Shown piece by piece: positions 1-8,522 of a DNA stretch of 64,000 nt. The translations under genes were made by a program, and so were the position numbers. The notes beneath the pieces are model-generated. The model did not search any database. It was not told the DNA's origin and was given only the letters and a program-made list of their open reading frames with translations. How positions within the stretch are numbered: position 1 is the first letter of the stretch; each line of letters begins with the position of its first letter. The stretch comes from an uncultured Bacteroides sp. GTDB lineage: Bacteria > Bacteroidota > Bacteroidia > Bacteroidales > Bacteroidaceae. Location of the stretch: contig CALADS010000080.1 of the NCBI GenBank assembly GCA_937890825.1, positions 68,251 through 132,250 on the forward strand, written 5' to 3'.

Positions 1-1719
1 AACATGCAGATTATTATCGACCAACCCATTTGGTTCAGTATATGGGCCATTTTGTTCTATATAGCCCTCGGACTGACTATCGGTATTATCATATTGCGCA
101 TCCTAATCATGAAGAAACAGCGCAAAATATCAGAAGAGAAAATACAGTTCTTTATCAATACCGCACACGATATCCGCACACCGCTCACCCTTATTAAAGC
201 ACCGCTAGAGGAAATAGAAGAACAAGAAGAACAACTCAGCAGCAAAGGACACAACAGTCTGCGTACAGCCTTACGAAACGTAAATGCCTTACTCAGACTC
301 ACGACCAACCTCATCAACTTCGAACGGGCAGACACCTATTCAGGACACTTGTATGTAGCTGAATATGAATTAGGAAATTACCTTACAGAGTTGGTCAATG
401 TATTCCGCCCTTATGCCAACGTGAAACACATACAGCTTACCTATGAAAGTAATTTTACCCTGCAAAACGTTTGGATAGATAAAGACAAGATGGATTCTAT
501 TCTGAAGAACTTAATATCCAATGCTTTAAAATACACTCCTGACGGAGGTTCCGTGCAAATAACAGCACTTGTCAACGATAGCTCCTGGAGTGTAGAAATA
601 AAAGATACAGGCATCGGAATTCCAGCATCAGAACAGAAAAAACTATTTAAGATGCACTTCCGTGGCAGTAATGCTATCAACTCTAAGATTACCGGAAGCG
701 GTATCGGACTGATTTTAGTATGGAAACTGGTACATATACACAAGGGAAAGCTAAACTTCAGCAGCACTGAAGGAAAAGGCTCTACCATCAAAGTCACATT
801 TCCGAAAAAGAAGAAAGGATACAGAAAGGCTATTACACAGTTACATGAAACAGGAGAAAGAATACTTTATTCTCAATCGGGAGTTCCCTTGAAGCCCCTG
901 CCGACCTTTGCACAACAAAAAACGATAAGCCGACCTGCACAACCGGCCAGTCTGCTCATCGTGGAAGATAATGACGAACTCAGAAACTATCTACAAAGCA
1001 CTCTGAGCGATGTGTATGACATTACTGTATGCTCCAATGGCAAAACAGCCTTACCGCTGATTAAAGAGCAGCAACCCCAACTCATCATCTCAGATATCAT
1101 GATGCCCGAAATGCGGGGAGATGAACTGTGCCGAATACTGAAGAATAACTTGGAAACCTCGCACATACCCATCATCCTGCTCACTGCACTCAATGCAGAA
1201 AAGAACATCATAGAAGGACTACAAACGGGAGCAGATGAATACATCGTAAAACCATATAATATAGGAATTCTGCGGGCTACCATTGCCAATCTGCTCAACA
1301 ACCGTGCCCTACTGAAGCGTAAATACGCATCTCCGGATTTCCACGACGAACAGCATGATAACAGCCCGCTGAATATTAGCAGCGAGCTGGACCATAAGTT
1401 CATGGCTTCCGTAGAAGAAAATATCGAACGTCACTTGTCGGATACGGATTTCAACGTAGATATACTCTGTGGACTACTAAATATGAGCCGCACCAGTTTC
1501 TACAACAAACTGAAAGCACTGACCGACCAGGCCCCTGCCGACTATATCCGACTGATACGGCTGAAACGTGCTGCCCAGTTATTGAGAGAACAACAATACA
1601 GTATTACTGAAGTAGCCGAACTTACCGGCTTCAGCGATGCCAAATATTTCCGCGAAGTATTTAAAAAACATTTTAATGTAAGTCCAAGCCAATACGCTAA
1701 AAAAAACACAGAATCATGA
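1..1719 (+). CDS. Hybrid two-component sensor/regulator (HTCS type), 5' end outside window
   Basis: The frame is open to base 1, so the N-terminal periplasmic sensor part is missing. Numbering from the first Met at base 4: a membrane segment at about residues 10-35; a HisKA box with phospho-acceptor His55 (TAHDIRTP); a HATPase domain with the DTGIGIP and GSGIGL boxes to about residue 275; a receiver domain with acidic residues E321/D322, phospho-acceptor D364 (SDIMMPE) and K416; and an AraC-type helix-turn-helix at about residues 465-567 ending in a GFSDAKYFREVFKKHF motif. All of this sits in one polypeptide, as in Bacteroides HTCS proteins, which sense a ligand in the periplasm and bind DNA directly. 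The residues just before the membrane segment resemble the end of a Y_Y_Y domain. The stop codon overlaps the next gene (ATGA), so it is translationally coupled to the chromate transporter genes rather than to polysaccharide-use genes. The ligand cannot be told from this part. Confidence 0.93.
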   Translation, partial: NMQIIIDQPIWFSIWAILFYIALGLTIGIIILRILIMKKQRKISEEKIQFFINTAHDIRTPLTLIKAPLEEIEEQEEQLSSKGHNSLRTALRNVNALLRLTTNLINFERADTYSGHLYVAEYELGNYLTELVNVFRPYANVKHIQLTYESNFTLQNVWIDKDKMDSILKNLISNALKYTPDGGSVQITALVNDSSWSVEIKDTGIGIPASEQKKLFKMHFRGSNAINSKITGSGIGLILVWKLVHIHKGKLNFSSTEGKGSTIKVTFPKKKKGYRKAITQLHETGERILYSQSGVPLKPLPTFAQQKTISRPAQPASLLIVEDNDELRNYLQSTLSDVYDITVCSNGKTALPLIKEQQPQLIISDIMMPEMRGDELCRILKNNLETSHIPIILLTALNAEKNIIEGLQTGADEYIVKPYNIGILRATIANLLNNRALLKRKYASPDFHDEQHDNSPLNISSELDHKFMASVEENIERHLSDTDFNVDILCGLLNMSRTSFYNKLKALTDQAPADYIRLIRLKRAAQLLREQQYSITEVAELTGFSDAKYFREVFKKHFNVSPSQYAKKNTES

Positions 1720-2261
1720 ATCTCTACTTACAAGCATTCTCGGTTTTCTTCAAAATAGGGGCCTTTACCATCGGAGGAGGTTATGCCATGGTACCCCTGA
1801 TAGAAGACGAAGTAGTCAACCAACGGAAGTGGATTGCAAAAGATGACTTTATTGATTTGCTGGCCATCGCCCAATCCGCTCCAGGTATCCTGGCAGTCAA
1901 CATTTCTATTTTTATAGGTTACCGGCTACGCGGCATTCGTGGCAGTATCATCACCACATTAGGTACTATTCTGCCCTCGTTTCTCATCATTTTAGCCATC
2001 GCCTTGTTTTTTCACAACTTCAAAGACAATGCCTTGGTAGAAAAAATATTCAAAGGCATCCGTCCGGCAGTAGTGGCCCTCATAGCCGCACCCACCTTCA
2101 GCATGGCTAAATCTGCTCAGATCAACCGCTACACACTTTGGATACCGGTTGTATCTGCCCTACTCATTTGGTTGTTAGGATTTTCGCCCATCTGGATTAT
2201 CGTAATGGCCGGAATAGGCGGACTTCTTTACAAATGGTTTACCCACTCACATCAATCCTGA
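1716..2261 (+). CDS. Chromate transporter family protein, first half-size subunit
   Basis: A 181-residue hydrophobic protein of the CHR family (Pfam Chromate_transp). It carries the family glycine motif GGGYAMVP at residues 20-27 and an APG motif at 55-57, followed by several membrane helices. Full-length ChrA has two such halves in one chain; here the halves are separate genes, the short-chain CHR arrangement in which both halves act together in the inner membrane. The start ATG overlaps the stop of the sensor gene by 4 nt. Chromate efflux is proven only for some members of the family, so the real substrate anion is uncertain. Confidence 0.88.
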   Translation: MNLYLQAFSVFFKIGAFTIGGGYAMVPLIEDEVVNQRKWIAKDDFIDLLAIAQSAPGILAVNISIFIGYRLRGIRGSIITTLGTILPSFLIILAIALFFHNFKDNALVEKIFKGIRPAVVALIAAPTFSMAKSAQINRYTLWIPVVSALLIWLLGFSPIWIIVMAGIGGLLYKWFTHSHQS

Positions 2262-2267
2262 CTCATT

Positions 2268-2816
2268 ATGCTCTATCTACAATTATTCTATACCTTTTTC
2301 AAAATAGGCCTGTTTGGTTTTGGTGGTGGATACGCCATGCTTTCCATGATACAAGGCGAAGTAGTAACCCGCTACGGCTGGCTCACTCCCCAAGAGTTTA
2401 CTGACATTATAGCTATCAGCCAAATGACCCCGGGTCCCATCGGGATCAATTCGGCCACCTATGTAGGCTTCACAGCCACGGGCAGTATATGGGGATCCTT
2501 TCTGGCCACCTTCGCTGTAGTTCTCCCCTCCTTTATCTTGATGCTTACCATCAGCCGGTTCTTCCTGAAATATCAAAAACACCCGCTGGTAGAAGCCGTC
2601 TTCAGCGGATTGCGGCCAGCCGTAGTAGGATTGCTGGCTTCCGCCGCACTGGTCTTGATGAATACTGAAAACTTTGGTTCTCCCACAGAAGACACCTACT
2701 CCTTTATCATCAGCTGCCTACTCTTCCTAGCCGCTTTCATCGGTACTCGTCGCTACAAGGTAAACCCCATTGCCATGATTATCTTGTGCGCCATAGCAGG
2801 CGTATTACTCTACTAA
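2268..2816 (+). CDS. Chromate transporter family protein, second half-size subunit
   Basis: A 182-residue partner of the preceding gene, starting 6 nt after its stop. It shows GGGYAML at residues 19-25 and the strongly conserved TPGPIGIN motif at 54-61, then hydrophobic helices to the C-terminus. It aligns by eye with the first subunit along its length, as expected for two halves of a duplicated transporter working as a heteromeric membrane complex. The stop codon overlaps by 4 nt the stop of the convergent menE gene, leaving no room for a separate terminator. Confidence 0.88.
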   Translation: MLYLQLFYTFFKIGLFGFGGGYAMLSMIQGEVVTRYGWLTPQEFTDIIAISQMTPGPIGINSATYVGFTATGSIWGSFLATFAVVLPSFILMLTISRFFLKYQKHPLVEAVFSGLRPAVVGLLASAALVLMNTENFGSPTEDTYSFIISCLLFLAAFIGTRRYKVNPIAMIILCAIAGVLLY

Positions 2817-3919
2817 TCCAAAGAATGCGCAGCCATCTTTCGGGCAGTAGCCCTGTCTGGTTTTCCAGTTCCGGTCATAGGCAATTCACTCACTGCCATA
2901 ATGCGCTTCGGTTGCCAATAAACCGGCAATATCTGTCGGCACATGGCAACCATCTCATCTACCGGCAACTGTTGCCCGTTATTTTGCAGTAACATTACCA
3001 CCTCTTCCCCGAATTTTGGGTGCGGAGCTGCCGTAATCATAAACGGTGCTGACATATGCGGGCGTAGCAGTTCCTCCACTTGCTCTATCTGAATCTTCAC
3101 CCCGCCGCTATTGATGATATTGTCTTTCCGGCCTAAAATGCGGAACTGCCCCCGCTCGTTGCATTCCGCCACATCATTCGTAACTAATTCCACGCTACAC
3201 ACCCTAGGGGCTAGGATACACAAAGCCCCCTCAGCATTCACACGAATATCCACCCCCGGCAGCGGTGTATACCAATCCGAAGCCTCTTCTCCATTCAGCC
3301 TCCTCAGCGCTACATGCGATAACGTCTCAGTCATGCCATACGTAGACCACACTCCGTACGGAAAGCCATGCAAGACATCTGCCAAGGCTGCATCTACTGC
3401 TCCACCGCCGATAATCAGCGAACGTACCTGCTGCAACATACTCCGCTCTGCAGGTACCTGCAACGAGTTATACACCTGCATAGGAATCATAGCAGCAAAA
3501 TCGGGAACCTGGTCCAATCCATCCAACGGATGTCCACATGGAGATACCGTCAGCAATCTCATACCTGCCACCAAAGCCCGCACCACCACCATCTTGCCAG
3601 CGATGTACTGCAGCGGCATACACAACAAGGCCGTATCTCCCCGATGCAAGCCTAGAAAAGAGCAAGTCAGCACGGCACTGGCTATCATCCGTTCCTTCTC
3701 CACCCACATTGGCTTCGGGCTGCCCGTAGAACCAGAAGTATGCACCAGCACCGTATCACTGTCATCGAACCACTCTTTCAGAAAGCCGATGACCTGCGTC
3801 CCAAAATCCTCTTCCCTTTCGGCATATCCGGCAGCTACCTCAGCAATCGTGTCTGCCGACACGGCTGTCCCATCTATCCAGACCACCTGTCGGGTAATAT
3901 CCAGCGTAAAATTCTCCAT
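2813..3919 (-). CDS. menE: o-Succinylbenzoate-CoA ligase (MenE)
   Basis: An AMP-forming acyl-CoA synthetase of 368 residues that converts o-succinylbenzoate to its CoA ester in menaquinone synthesis. The AMP-binding P-loop HTSGSTGSPKP is at residues 60-70; further on are the STYGMTET motif and, near the C-terminus, the GRKDNIINSGGVKI motif and a GTGKPDR segment with the catalytic lysine. It is shorter than typical acyl-CoA ligases (about 500 residues) because the N-terminal region is compact, as is usual for Bacteroides MenE. It is the last gene of menB-menC-menE, starting 1 nt after the menC stop. Confidence 0.93.
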   Translation of the reverse strand: MENFTLDITRQVVWIDGTAVSADTIAEVAAGYAEREEDFGTQVIGFLKEWFDDSDTVLVHTSGSTGSPKPMWVEKERMIASAVLTCSFLGLHRGDTALLCMPLQYIAGKMVVVRALVAGMRLLTVSPCGHPLDGLDQVPDFAAMIPMQVYNSLQVPAERSMLQQVRSLIIGGGAVDAALADVLHGFPYGVWSTYGMTETLSHVALRRLNGEEASDWYTPLPGVDIRVNAEGALCILAPRVCSVELVTNDVAECNERGQFRILGRKDNIINSGGVKIQIEQVEELLRPHMSAPFMITAAPHPKFGEEVVMLLQNNGQQLPVDEMVAMCRQILPVYWQPKRIMAVSELPMTGTGKPDRATARKMAAHSLD

Positions 3920-3920
3920 C

Positions 3921-4970
3921 TTAATCTATATTTAATTGAAACGAATCATCTGTACACCACAAACACCCCTTTTCTATTAGCAACGGCATGACAATATTAT
4001 CCGTAAACAGCTGACCAGTACCCAATCCCTGCGGTTTATCCGGCTGCAATGTAGCACACCATTGGGCAATGGCATTCAACCCCACATTCGACTCCAGCGC
4101 CGATGTAATCCAATAGTCAATGCCCCTTTTGCCAGCCAACTCTATCCACTCTTCCGATCCTCGGATACCCCCATGCAATGACGGCTTAAGAATCATATAA
4201 TCCGGACGGATAGTATCCAGTAATGCCACTTTTTCTGCCGTTCGATTCACCCCAATCAGTTCCTCGTCGAGTGCAATGGGAATAGGTGATTCACTACATA
4301 ATTTTCCCATTTCCTGCCACTGTCCGGCACGGATAGGCTGCTCAATAGAGTGAAGCCCATATTCAGCCAGCCGTTTCAGTTTTTCAGGAGCCTCTTGAGG
4401 CGAAAAAGCCCCATTAGCATCCACCCGCAAAGTAATCTGATCAGGAGAAAACCTCCGACGTATATGAGCCAGCAATGCCAATTCATCTTCAAAATCTATG
4501 GCACCTATTTTCAATTTGATACAATGAAATCCAGCCTCCAATTTCTGTTCAATACTTTGCAGCATCTCCTCATACGGTGCCATCCAGATAAGTCCATTGA
4601 TAGGAATTCCCTGCTGCCCTCGGCTGAACGGCGTATCCCACAGACGAAAACTGCCTGCCCTCAGATGCTGCAGAGCTGTCTCTAATCCGAATAATACAGA
4701 CGGATAGGACAAGAGCGCCTCTTCATCTATCTCACCGGTAACAGCCAGATGACGACAAGCCTCCTGCAACACTCCATCCACCTGCGGCACTGCGTCACAA
4801 CTCAAATCGGGCAGCAAGGCACACTCTCCTATTCCAATACGCCCGGTGGCCAAATCCGTCACCTTTACATACTTCAAGGAACGCACCGTATACACTCCTC
4901 TAGAGGTGCGTGCCGGACGCTTGAAGTGCAGTTCCCTCGGAATAATTTCCACCTGATACCTCATGGTCAA
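3921..4970 (-). CDS. menC: o-Succinylbenzoate synthase (MenC)
   Basis: An enolase-superfamily dehydratase of 349 residues that makes o-succinylbenzoate from SHCHC. Visible active-site residues: the KLK motif at 152-154, metal ligands D184 (RVDANG), E210 (SIEQP) and D235 (ALDEE), and the opposite lysine K262 (ILKPSLHGG). Placement between menB and menE, with 12 nt to menB upstream and 1 nt to menE downstream, supports MenC rather than another muconate-lactonizing-type enzyme. Confidence 0.93.
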   Translation of the reverse strand: MTMRYQVEIIPRELHFKRPARTSRGVYTVRSLKYVKVTDLATGRIGIGECALLPDLSCDAVPQVDGVLQEACRHLAVTGEIDEEALLSYPSVLFGLETALQHLRAGSFRLWDTPFSRGQQGIPINGLIWMAPYEEMLQSIEQKLEAGFHCIKLKIGAIDFEDELALLAHIRRRFSPDQITLRVDANGAFSPQEAPEKLKRLAEYGLHSIEQPIRAGQWQEMGKLCSESPIPIALDEELIGVNRTAEKVALLDTIRPDYMILKPSLHGGIRGSEEWIELAGKRGIDYWITSALESNVGLNAIAQWCATLQPDKPQGLGTGQLFTDNIVMPLLIEKGCLWCTDDSFQLNID

Positions 4971-4982
4971 TGCCTCCTTATT

Positions 4983-5804
4983 TTACGGAAACTTAGGATA
5001 ATCCTGAAAGCGCGGCTTACGTTTCTCTAGAAAAGCCTTTCCTCCCTCCTGAGCCTCTTCAGTCATATAATACAGCATGGTAGCATCTCCAGCCAACTCC
5101 TGGATACCAGCCTGTCCGTCCAATTCTGCGTTGAGACCAGCCTTAATCATACGCAAAGCCAGCGGGCTGTGCTGCATCATCAGTTCCGCCCAGGCCACCG
5201 TTTCATCTTCCAGCTGATCCAAGGGTACTACCTTGTTCACCAGTCCCATATCCAATGCCTCCTGAGCCGAATATTGTCTACAAAGGAACCAAATCTCACG
5301 CGCCTTCTTCTGCCCTACAATACGAGCCAGATAAGATGAACCAAATCCAGCATCAAAACTACCCACCTTTGGTCCTGTCTGACCAAAGATAGCATTATCA
5401 GAAGCAATGCTCAGGTCACATACTACATGCAACACATGACCGCCACCAATGGCATATCCATTCACCATAGCTATTACAGGCTTAGGCAGCGAACGAATCT
5501 GTTTCTGTACATCGAGCACATTCAGCCGAGGCACCCCGTCGGTACCGATATATCCGCCATGTCCCTTCACATGCATATCACCGCCACTGCAGAATGCCTT
5601 ATCACCGGCACCAGTCAATACTACCACATTGATATCCTGACACTCACGGCAGTAATACAGTGCATCACTGATTTCAGATGTAGTAGTCGGCGTAAATGCA
5701 TTGCGATAGCGCGGACGGTTGATGGTGATTTTGGCGATACCGTTATAGAATTCGAAGAGTATATCTTCGTATTGCTTGATTGTGGTCCAATTTCTTTTTT
5801 CCAT
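4983..5804 (-). CDS. menB: 1,4-Dihydroxy-2-naphthoyl-CoA synthase (MenB)
   Basis: A crotonase-fold enzyme of 273 residues that cyclises o-succinylbenzoyl-CoA. Recognisable parts are the NAFTP segment near residue 38, the GAGDKAFCSGGDMHVKG oxyanion-hole region, the GYAIGGGHVLH motif, and the MenB-type segment with GSFDAGFGSSYLAR. The C-terminal FLEKRKPRFQDYPKFP tail is typical of MenB. It is first of menBCE and has its own candidate promoter (TAACTTTG at 5839-5846, minus strand), which lies outside the repeat-like segment separating it from menD. Confidence 0.94.
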   Translation of the reverse strand: MEKRNWTTIKQYEDILFEFYNGIAKITINRPRYRNAFTPTTTSEISDALYYCRECQDINVVVLTGAGDKAFCSGGDMHVKGHGGYIGTDGVPRLNVLDVQKQIRSLPKPVIAMVNGYAIGGGHVLHVVCDLSIASDNAIFGQTGPKVGSFDAGFGSSYLARIVGQKKAREIWFLCRQYSAQEALDMGLVNKVVPLDQLEDETVAWAELMMQHSPLALRMIKAGLNAELDGQAGIQELAGDATMLYYMTEEAQEGGKAFLEKRKPRFQDYPKFP

Positions 5805-5838
5805 TATAGTATTGTTTTAATTGATTGATATTTTCTTA

Positions 5839-5846
5839 CAAAGTTA
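5839..5846 (-). promoter_or_regulatory. Candidate -7 box for menBCE
   Basis: Reading on the minus strand gives TAACTTTG, matching the Bacteroidetes TAnnTTTG box, 35 nt before the menB ATG. It lies between menB and the repeat-like segment, so menBCE could be transcribed without read-through from menD. Confidence 0.55.
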
Positions 5847-5865
5847 CTATTCATTTTTCTCTTTT

Positions 5866-6242
5866 AAAGTTACTGTTCTTTTTTCTTTTGCATCGCCAAA
5901 AGAAAAAAGAACCCAAAAAAGAAAAGCGACCGTCTGCACGTACGGGGCTACTCCATCACCGCTATTCGCAGCCGGGGCTATAACTCGCTTAGCTCAGACA
6001 ATCGCCCCTACCCTGCGCCTAACGGCGATTCCGCCCACGCCCCTGCAGTGAGGCCGAAATCAAGCAGTTGTATAGGACAACTGATACCCCACATAACTTT
6101 CTGTAAGGGCAATACCTACAGGCTGTACAGAGCGGTTATTAATGAATAATTAATGAATAATTCATCTAAATATTAACTCCTTAACTCCTATATCCCCTTT
6201 AACTCCTCAAAAAAAGTTACTACTTTTTTTCTTTTGTATCAA
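5866..6242. repeat. Repeat-like intergenic segment with terminal direct repeats and a 16-bp hairpin
   Basis: This fills the menD-menB gap. A perfect 16-bp inverted repeat (5875-5890 and 5897-5912, loop CATCGC) lies at the menB side. A related sequence (AAAGTTACT followed by a T-rich tract and CTTTTGyATC) begins at about 5866 and again at about 6213, so the segment is bounded by imperfect direct copies; the second copy contains the menD stop codon. The inside has no convincing gene: it holds a C-rich stretch, a small hairpin at 6065-6083 (CAGTTGT / ACAACTG) and three TAACTCC repeats at 6174-6206. It looks like a Bacteroides intergenic repeat rather than an IS: there is no transposase. Confidence 0.6.
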
Positions 6243-7909
6243 GATAAAAGTCTCAGCCCCCGATAATAATCCCGCAGCATCGAGGTATCCTTCTCAGCCT
6301 CCGTCAATACCTCCAATAACATCGGTTTCAACGTATCATTCGAGTCGGTAAACAGTTGCATCTTCTCATCCAGTTCCTCTTGATTTTCAGCTTTCATATA
6401 GAAGAATCCCCTTTCTTCAGCCCATCCGCGTGCCGAAGTGCGGTGCGGCGCCGTGATAAACGGTCGCGAACGTTCTGTCTTATCCATTCCTGGCAACGTA
6501 TGGAAAATTTCCCCACCCGCATTATTCAACAATAGAATTCTCAGATTAATACCGAAATGATGATTCCAAAGTGCATTCATATCATAGAAAAAGCTCAAGT
6601 CACCAATTACTACAAAGTTCAGTTTTTTCGAAGCTGCCGCATAACCGATGGCAGCCGAAAGCGAACCCTCAATGCCGTTTACTCCCCGATTGCAACATAC
6701 CTCTACCTGCGGAGCTAGCGGATACAGCTGCGCATAGCGCACTGCCGAACTATTGGCTAGGTGTAAAGCTGATTCTTGAGGAAGCTGTTTCATTAAAGCA
6801 CCGATAGCCGACATCTCTGAATATGGGAAATCGGGGATTGGCACCGTCTGACAAAAAGCCTCCCAAGCCGTAGCAAATCCCGAAGGTCTGCTATCTATCA
6901 GCGGCCCTATCTTTTCGAGAAATTCAAACGGATCCATTTCAATCACCGTTGTGAGGCAGCCAAACAGATCAACCACTTTGCCATCTGCCGCCACATGCCA
7001 ATGTTCCTTGGGCGGATGCTTCCGCAAATACTTCTTCAGCTGCTTCGATACGATATGGCCACCATAGGTAATCAGCAAATCAGGAGCCATTTCCAACTGC
7101 TTCTCGTCTGTCATAGCCGAGAGTGCCGCATCAAAATTACGGATAGCCTTCCCTGGAACCGTGCGGTTACTCAAATGCTCTGTAAGCCATACAAAATGCT
7201 TCGACAGTTGCTTCACATCATCCTTGGTAAACAGATAAATCATACTCATCTGTCCAGCCACCACCATGCGTCGGCTTAGTGCATTCAAGCGTTCCACCAG
7301 CGGCGTATAGTCACGGTCGTACATATTCAATCCCTGATAGCGCGTCAATACCCTTACCTGCGGCAACTCTTTGGCCGTAAATCGGTAGATAGGTTCCGAT
7401 ACTGGCACATTGATATGCACCGGTCCTCTACCATGATGCGATGTTTCCAGTATTGCCTCATTGATTAAGCGGTTACAATACCATTCATCCTCTTCGGTAT
7501 GCACCTCAGGCAGATTCACCGCACACTTCACCAGCGAGCCAAACACCCCTGGCTGCGGCAACGTCTGCCCATCCATTTGTCCTATCCAAGCCGCCGGACG
7601 GTCGGCCGAAATCACAATCAGCGGCACCTGCTGATAATAAGCTTCCGCCACGGCCGGATGCAGATTCAGCAATGCCGACCCCGAAGTAACACATACCGCT
7701 GCGGGTCCGCCCCCCTGCAGAGACAGCCCGATAGCAAAAAATCCGGCACTCCGTTCATCCGTCACCGAATAACACGTAAAATCAGGCACATTAGACAATG
7801 TATGCACAATACACGCATTTCGGCTTCCCGGGCAAAGTACCACTTTTCGCACCCCATGTGCCCTAAGCAGCGCTACCAACTGCAAAATATTCTTCTTATC
7901 TGAATACAT
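6239..7909 (-). CDS. menD: 2-Succinyl-5-enolpyruvyl-6-hydroxy-3-cyclohexene-1-carboxylate synthase (MenD)
   Basis: A thiamine-diphosphate enzyme of 556 residues, the usual MenD length, that joins isochorismate and 2-oxoglutarate. The N-terminal PGSRN motif lies at about 28-31, the cofactor-activating glutamate is E52 (TDERSAGFF), and the ThDP/Mg-binding part is the NRGVNGIEGS...GDLSFFYDMN region near residues 400-445. It is separated from menB by about 430 nt of repeat-like DNA, and its stop lies inside the terminal repeat of that segment. menF, normally adjacent in this group, is not upstream. Confidence 0.95.
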   Translation of the reverse strand: MYSDKKNILQLVALLRAHGVRKVVLCPGSRNACIVHTLSNVPDFTCYSVTDERSAGFFAIGLSLQGGGPAAVCVTSGSALLNLHPAVAEAYYQQVPLIVISADRPAAWIGQMDGQTLPQPGVFGSLVKCAVNLPEVHTEEDEWYCNRLINEAILETSHHGRGPVHINVPVSEPIYRFTAKELPQVRVLTRYQGLNMYDRDYTPLVERLNALSRRMVVAGQMSMIYLFTKDDVKQLSKHFVWLTEHLSNRTVPGKAIRNFDAALSAMTDEKQLEMAPDLLITYGGHIVSKQLKKYLRKHPPKEHWHVAADGKVVDLFGCLTTVIEMDPFEFLEKIGPLIDSRPSGFATAWEAFCQTVPIPDFPYSEMSAIGALMKQLPQESALHLANSSAVRYAQLYPLAPQVEVCCNRGVNGIEGSLSAAIGYAAASKKLNFVVIGDLSFFYDMNALWNHHFGINLRILLLNNAGGEIFHTLPGMDKTERSRPFITAPHRTSARGWAEERGFFYMKAENQEELDEKMQLFTDSNDTLKPMLLEVLTEAEKDTSMLRDYYRGLRLLS

Positions 7910-7932
7910 ATCAATTTAAGTTTCGTAAGAAG

Positions 7933-7940
7933 CAAAATTA
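7933..7940 (-). promoter_or_regulatory. Candidate -7 box for menD
   Basis: Minus-strand TAATTTTG fits TAnnTTTG and sits 24 nt before the menD ATG. It forms a divergent pair with the plus-strand box at 7975-7982. Confidence 0.5.
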
Positions 7941-7974
7941 GGGAAAAACCACGGAATAATCAATCAATTTTATG

Positions 7975-7982
7975 TAAGTTTG
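7975..7982 (+). promoter_or_regulatory. Candidate -7 box for the signal-peptidase-like gene
   Basis: TAAGTTTG matches TAnnTTTG. It overlaps the first in-frame ATG (7980), which therefore cannot be the translation start and argues for the ATG at 8019. Confidence 0.5.
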
Positions 7983-8018
7983 CATTTGAAAAGAAAAACG
8001 AATGAATCCAGATATCCT

Positions 8019-8522
8019 ATGACGCAGACCGCAGGCATCCATAAGACCCAATTGCCCAATGCAGTCGTGTTTCGCGAAGTAGAAGCATGGCTGGCAGACA
8101 ATCATCCAGTAACCTTAAAAGCGGTAGGTAACAGTATGTGGCCTTTCATTACCGGTGGACGCGACGAGGTAGTGATTCAGCCACACTCCGCCAAGCAATC
8201 TCTGGAATGCGGACAAATAGTATTGGCCCGCCTATCCGAAGGCTGCTACGTGCTGCACCGCATTCTTCGGATAGATTCTGACCAGATAACCCTTTTAGGC
8301 GACGGACACTGGAGACAACGCGAATACTGCTCTTCAGCATCCATCATAGGTAGGGTAAGCATCATCCGCCGCAACGGACATTCCATCAACTGTTCCCACC
8401 CAGCCGAACGCTTCCGTACCCGTTTATGGATGAATCTGCTGCCCATCCGCCGATACCTACTCTTTCTGGGCCGCCGAATACTACAGCCACATACTACTAC
8501 CTCTAAAACCATCGTCCTATGA
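8019..8522 (+). CDS. S24/S26 (SipW-like) peptidase family protein
   Basis: A protein of 167 residues from the ATG at 8019, chosen because the earlier ATG overlaps a promoter box. It has the peptidase signature VGNSMWPFI with candidate nucleophile S39 and a VLHRI motif with H80; a Ser-His pair is what ER-type/SipW signal peptidases use instead of Ser-Lys. There is no clear N-terminal membrane anchor. Its stop overlaps the start of a degraded ABC exporter (ATGA), so it belonged to an export operon, as in Bacteroides loci where an S24/S26-like gene accompanies a peptide ABC transporter. Its substrate is unknown and it may be a remnant now that the exporter is deleted. Confidence 0.72.
   Translation: MTQTAGIHKTQLPNAVVFREVEAWLADNHPVTLKAVGNSMWPFITGGRDEVVIQPHSAKQSLECGQIVLARLSEGCYVLHRILRIDSDQITLLGDGHWRQREYCSSASIIGRVSIIRRNGHSINCSHPAERFRTRLWMNLLPIRRYLLFLGRRILQPHTTTSKTIVL

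Noticed and set aside
5821..6051. 76-codon open frame in the menD-menB gap
   Set aside because: Low-complexity content inside the repeat segment, no ribosome-binding or promoter fit, and composition typical of chance frames.
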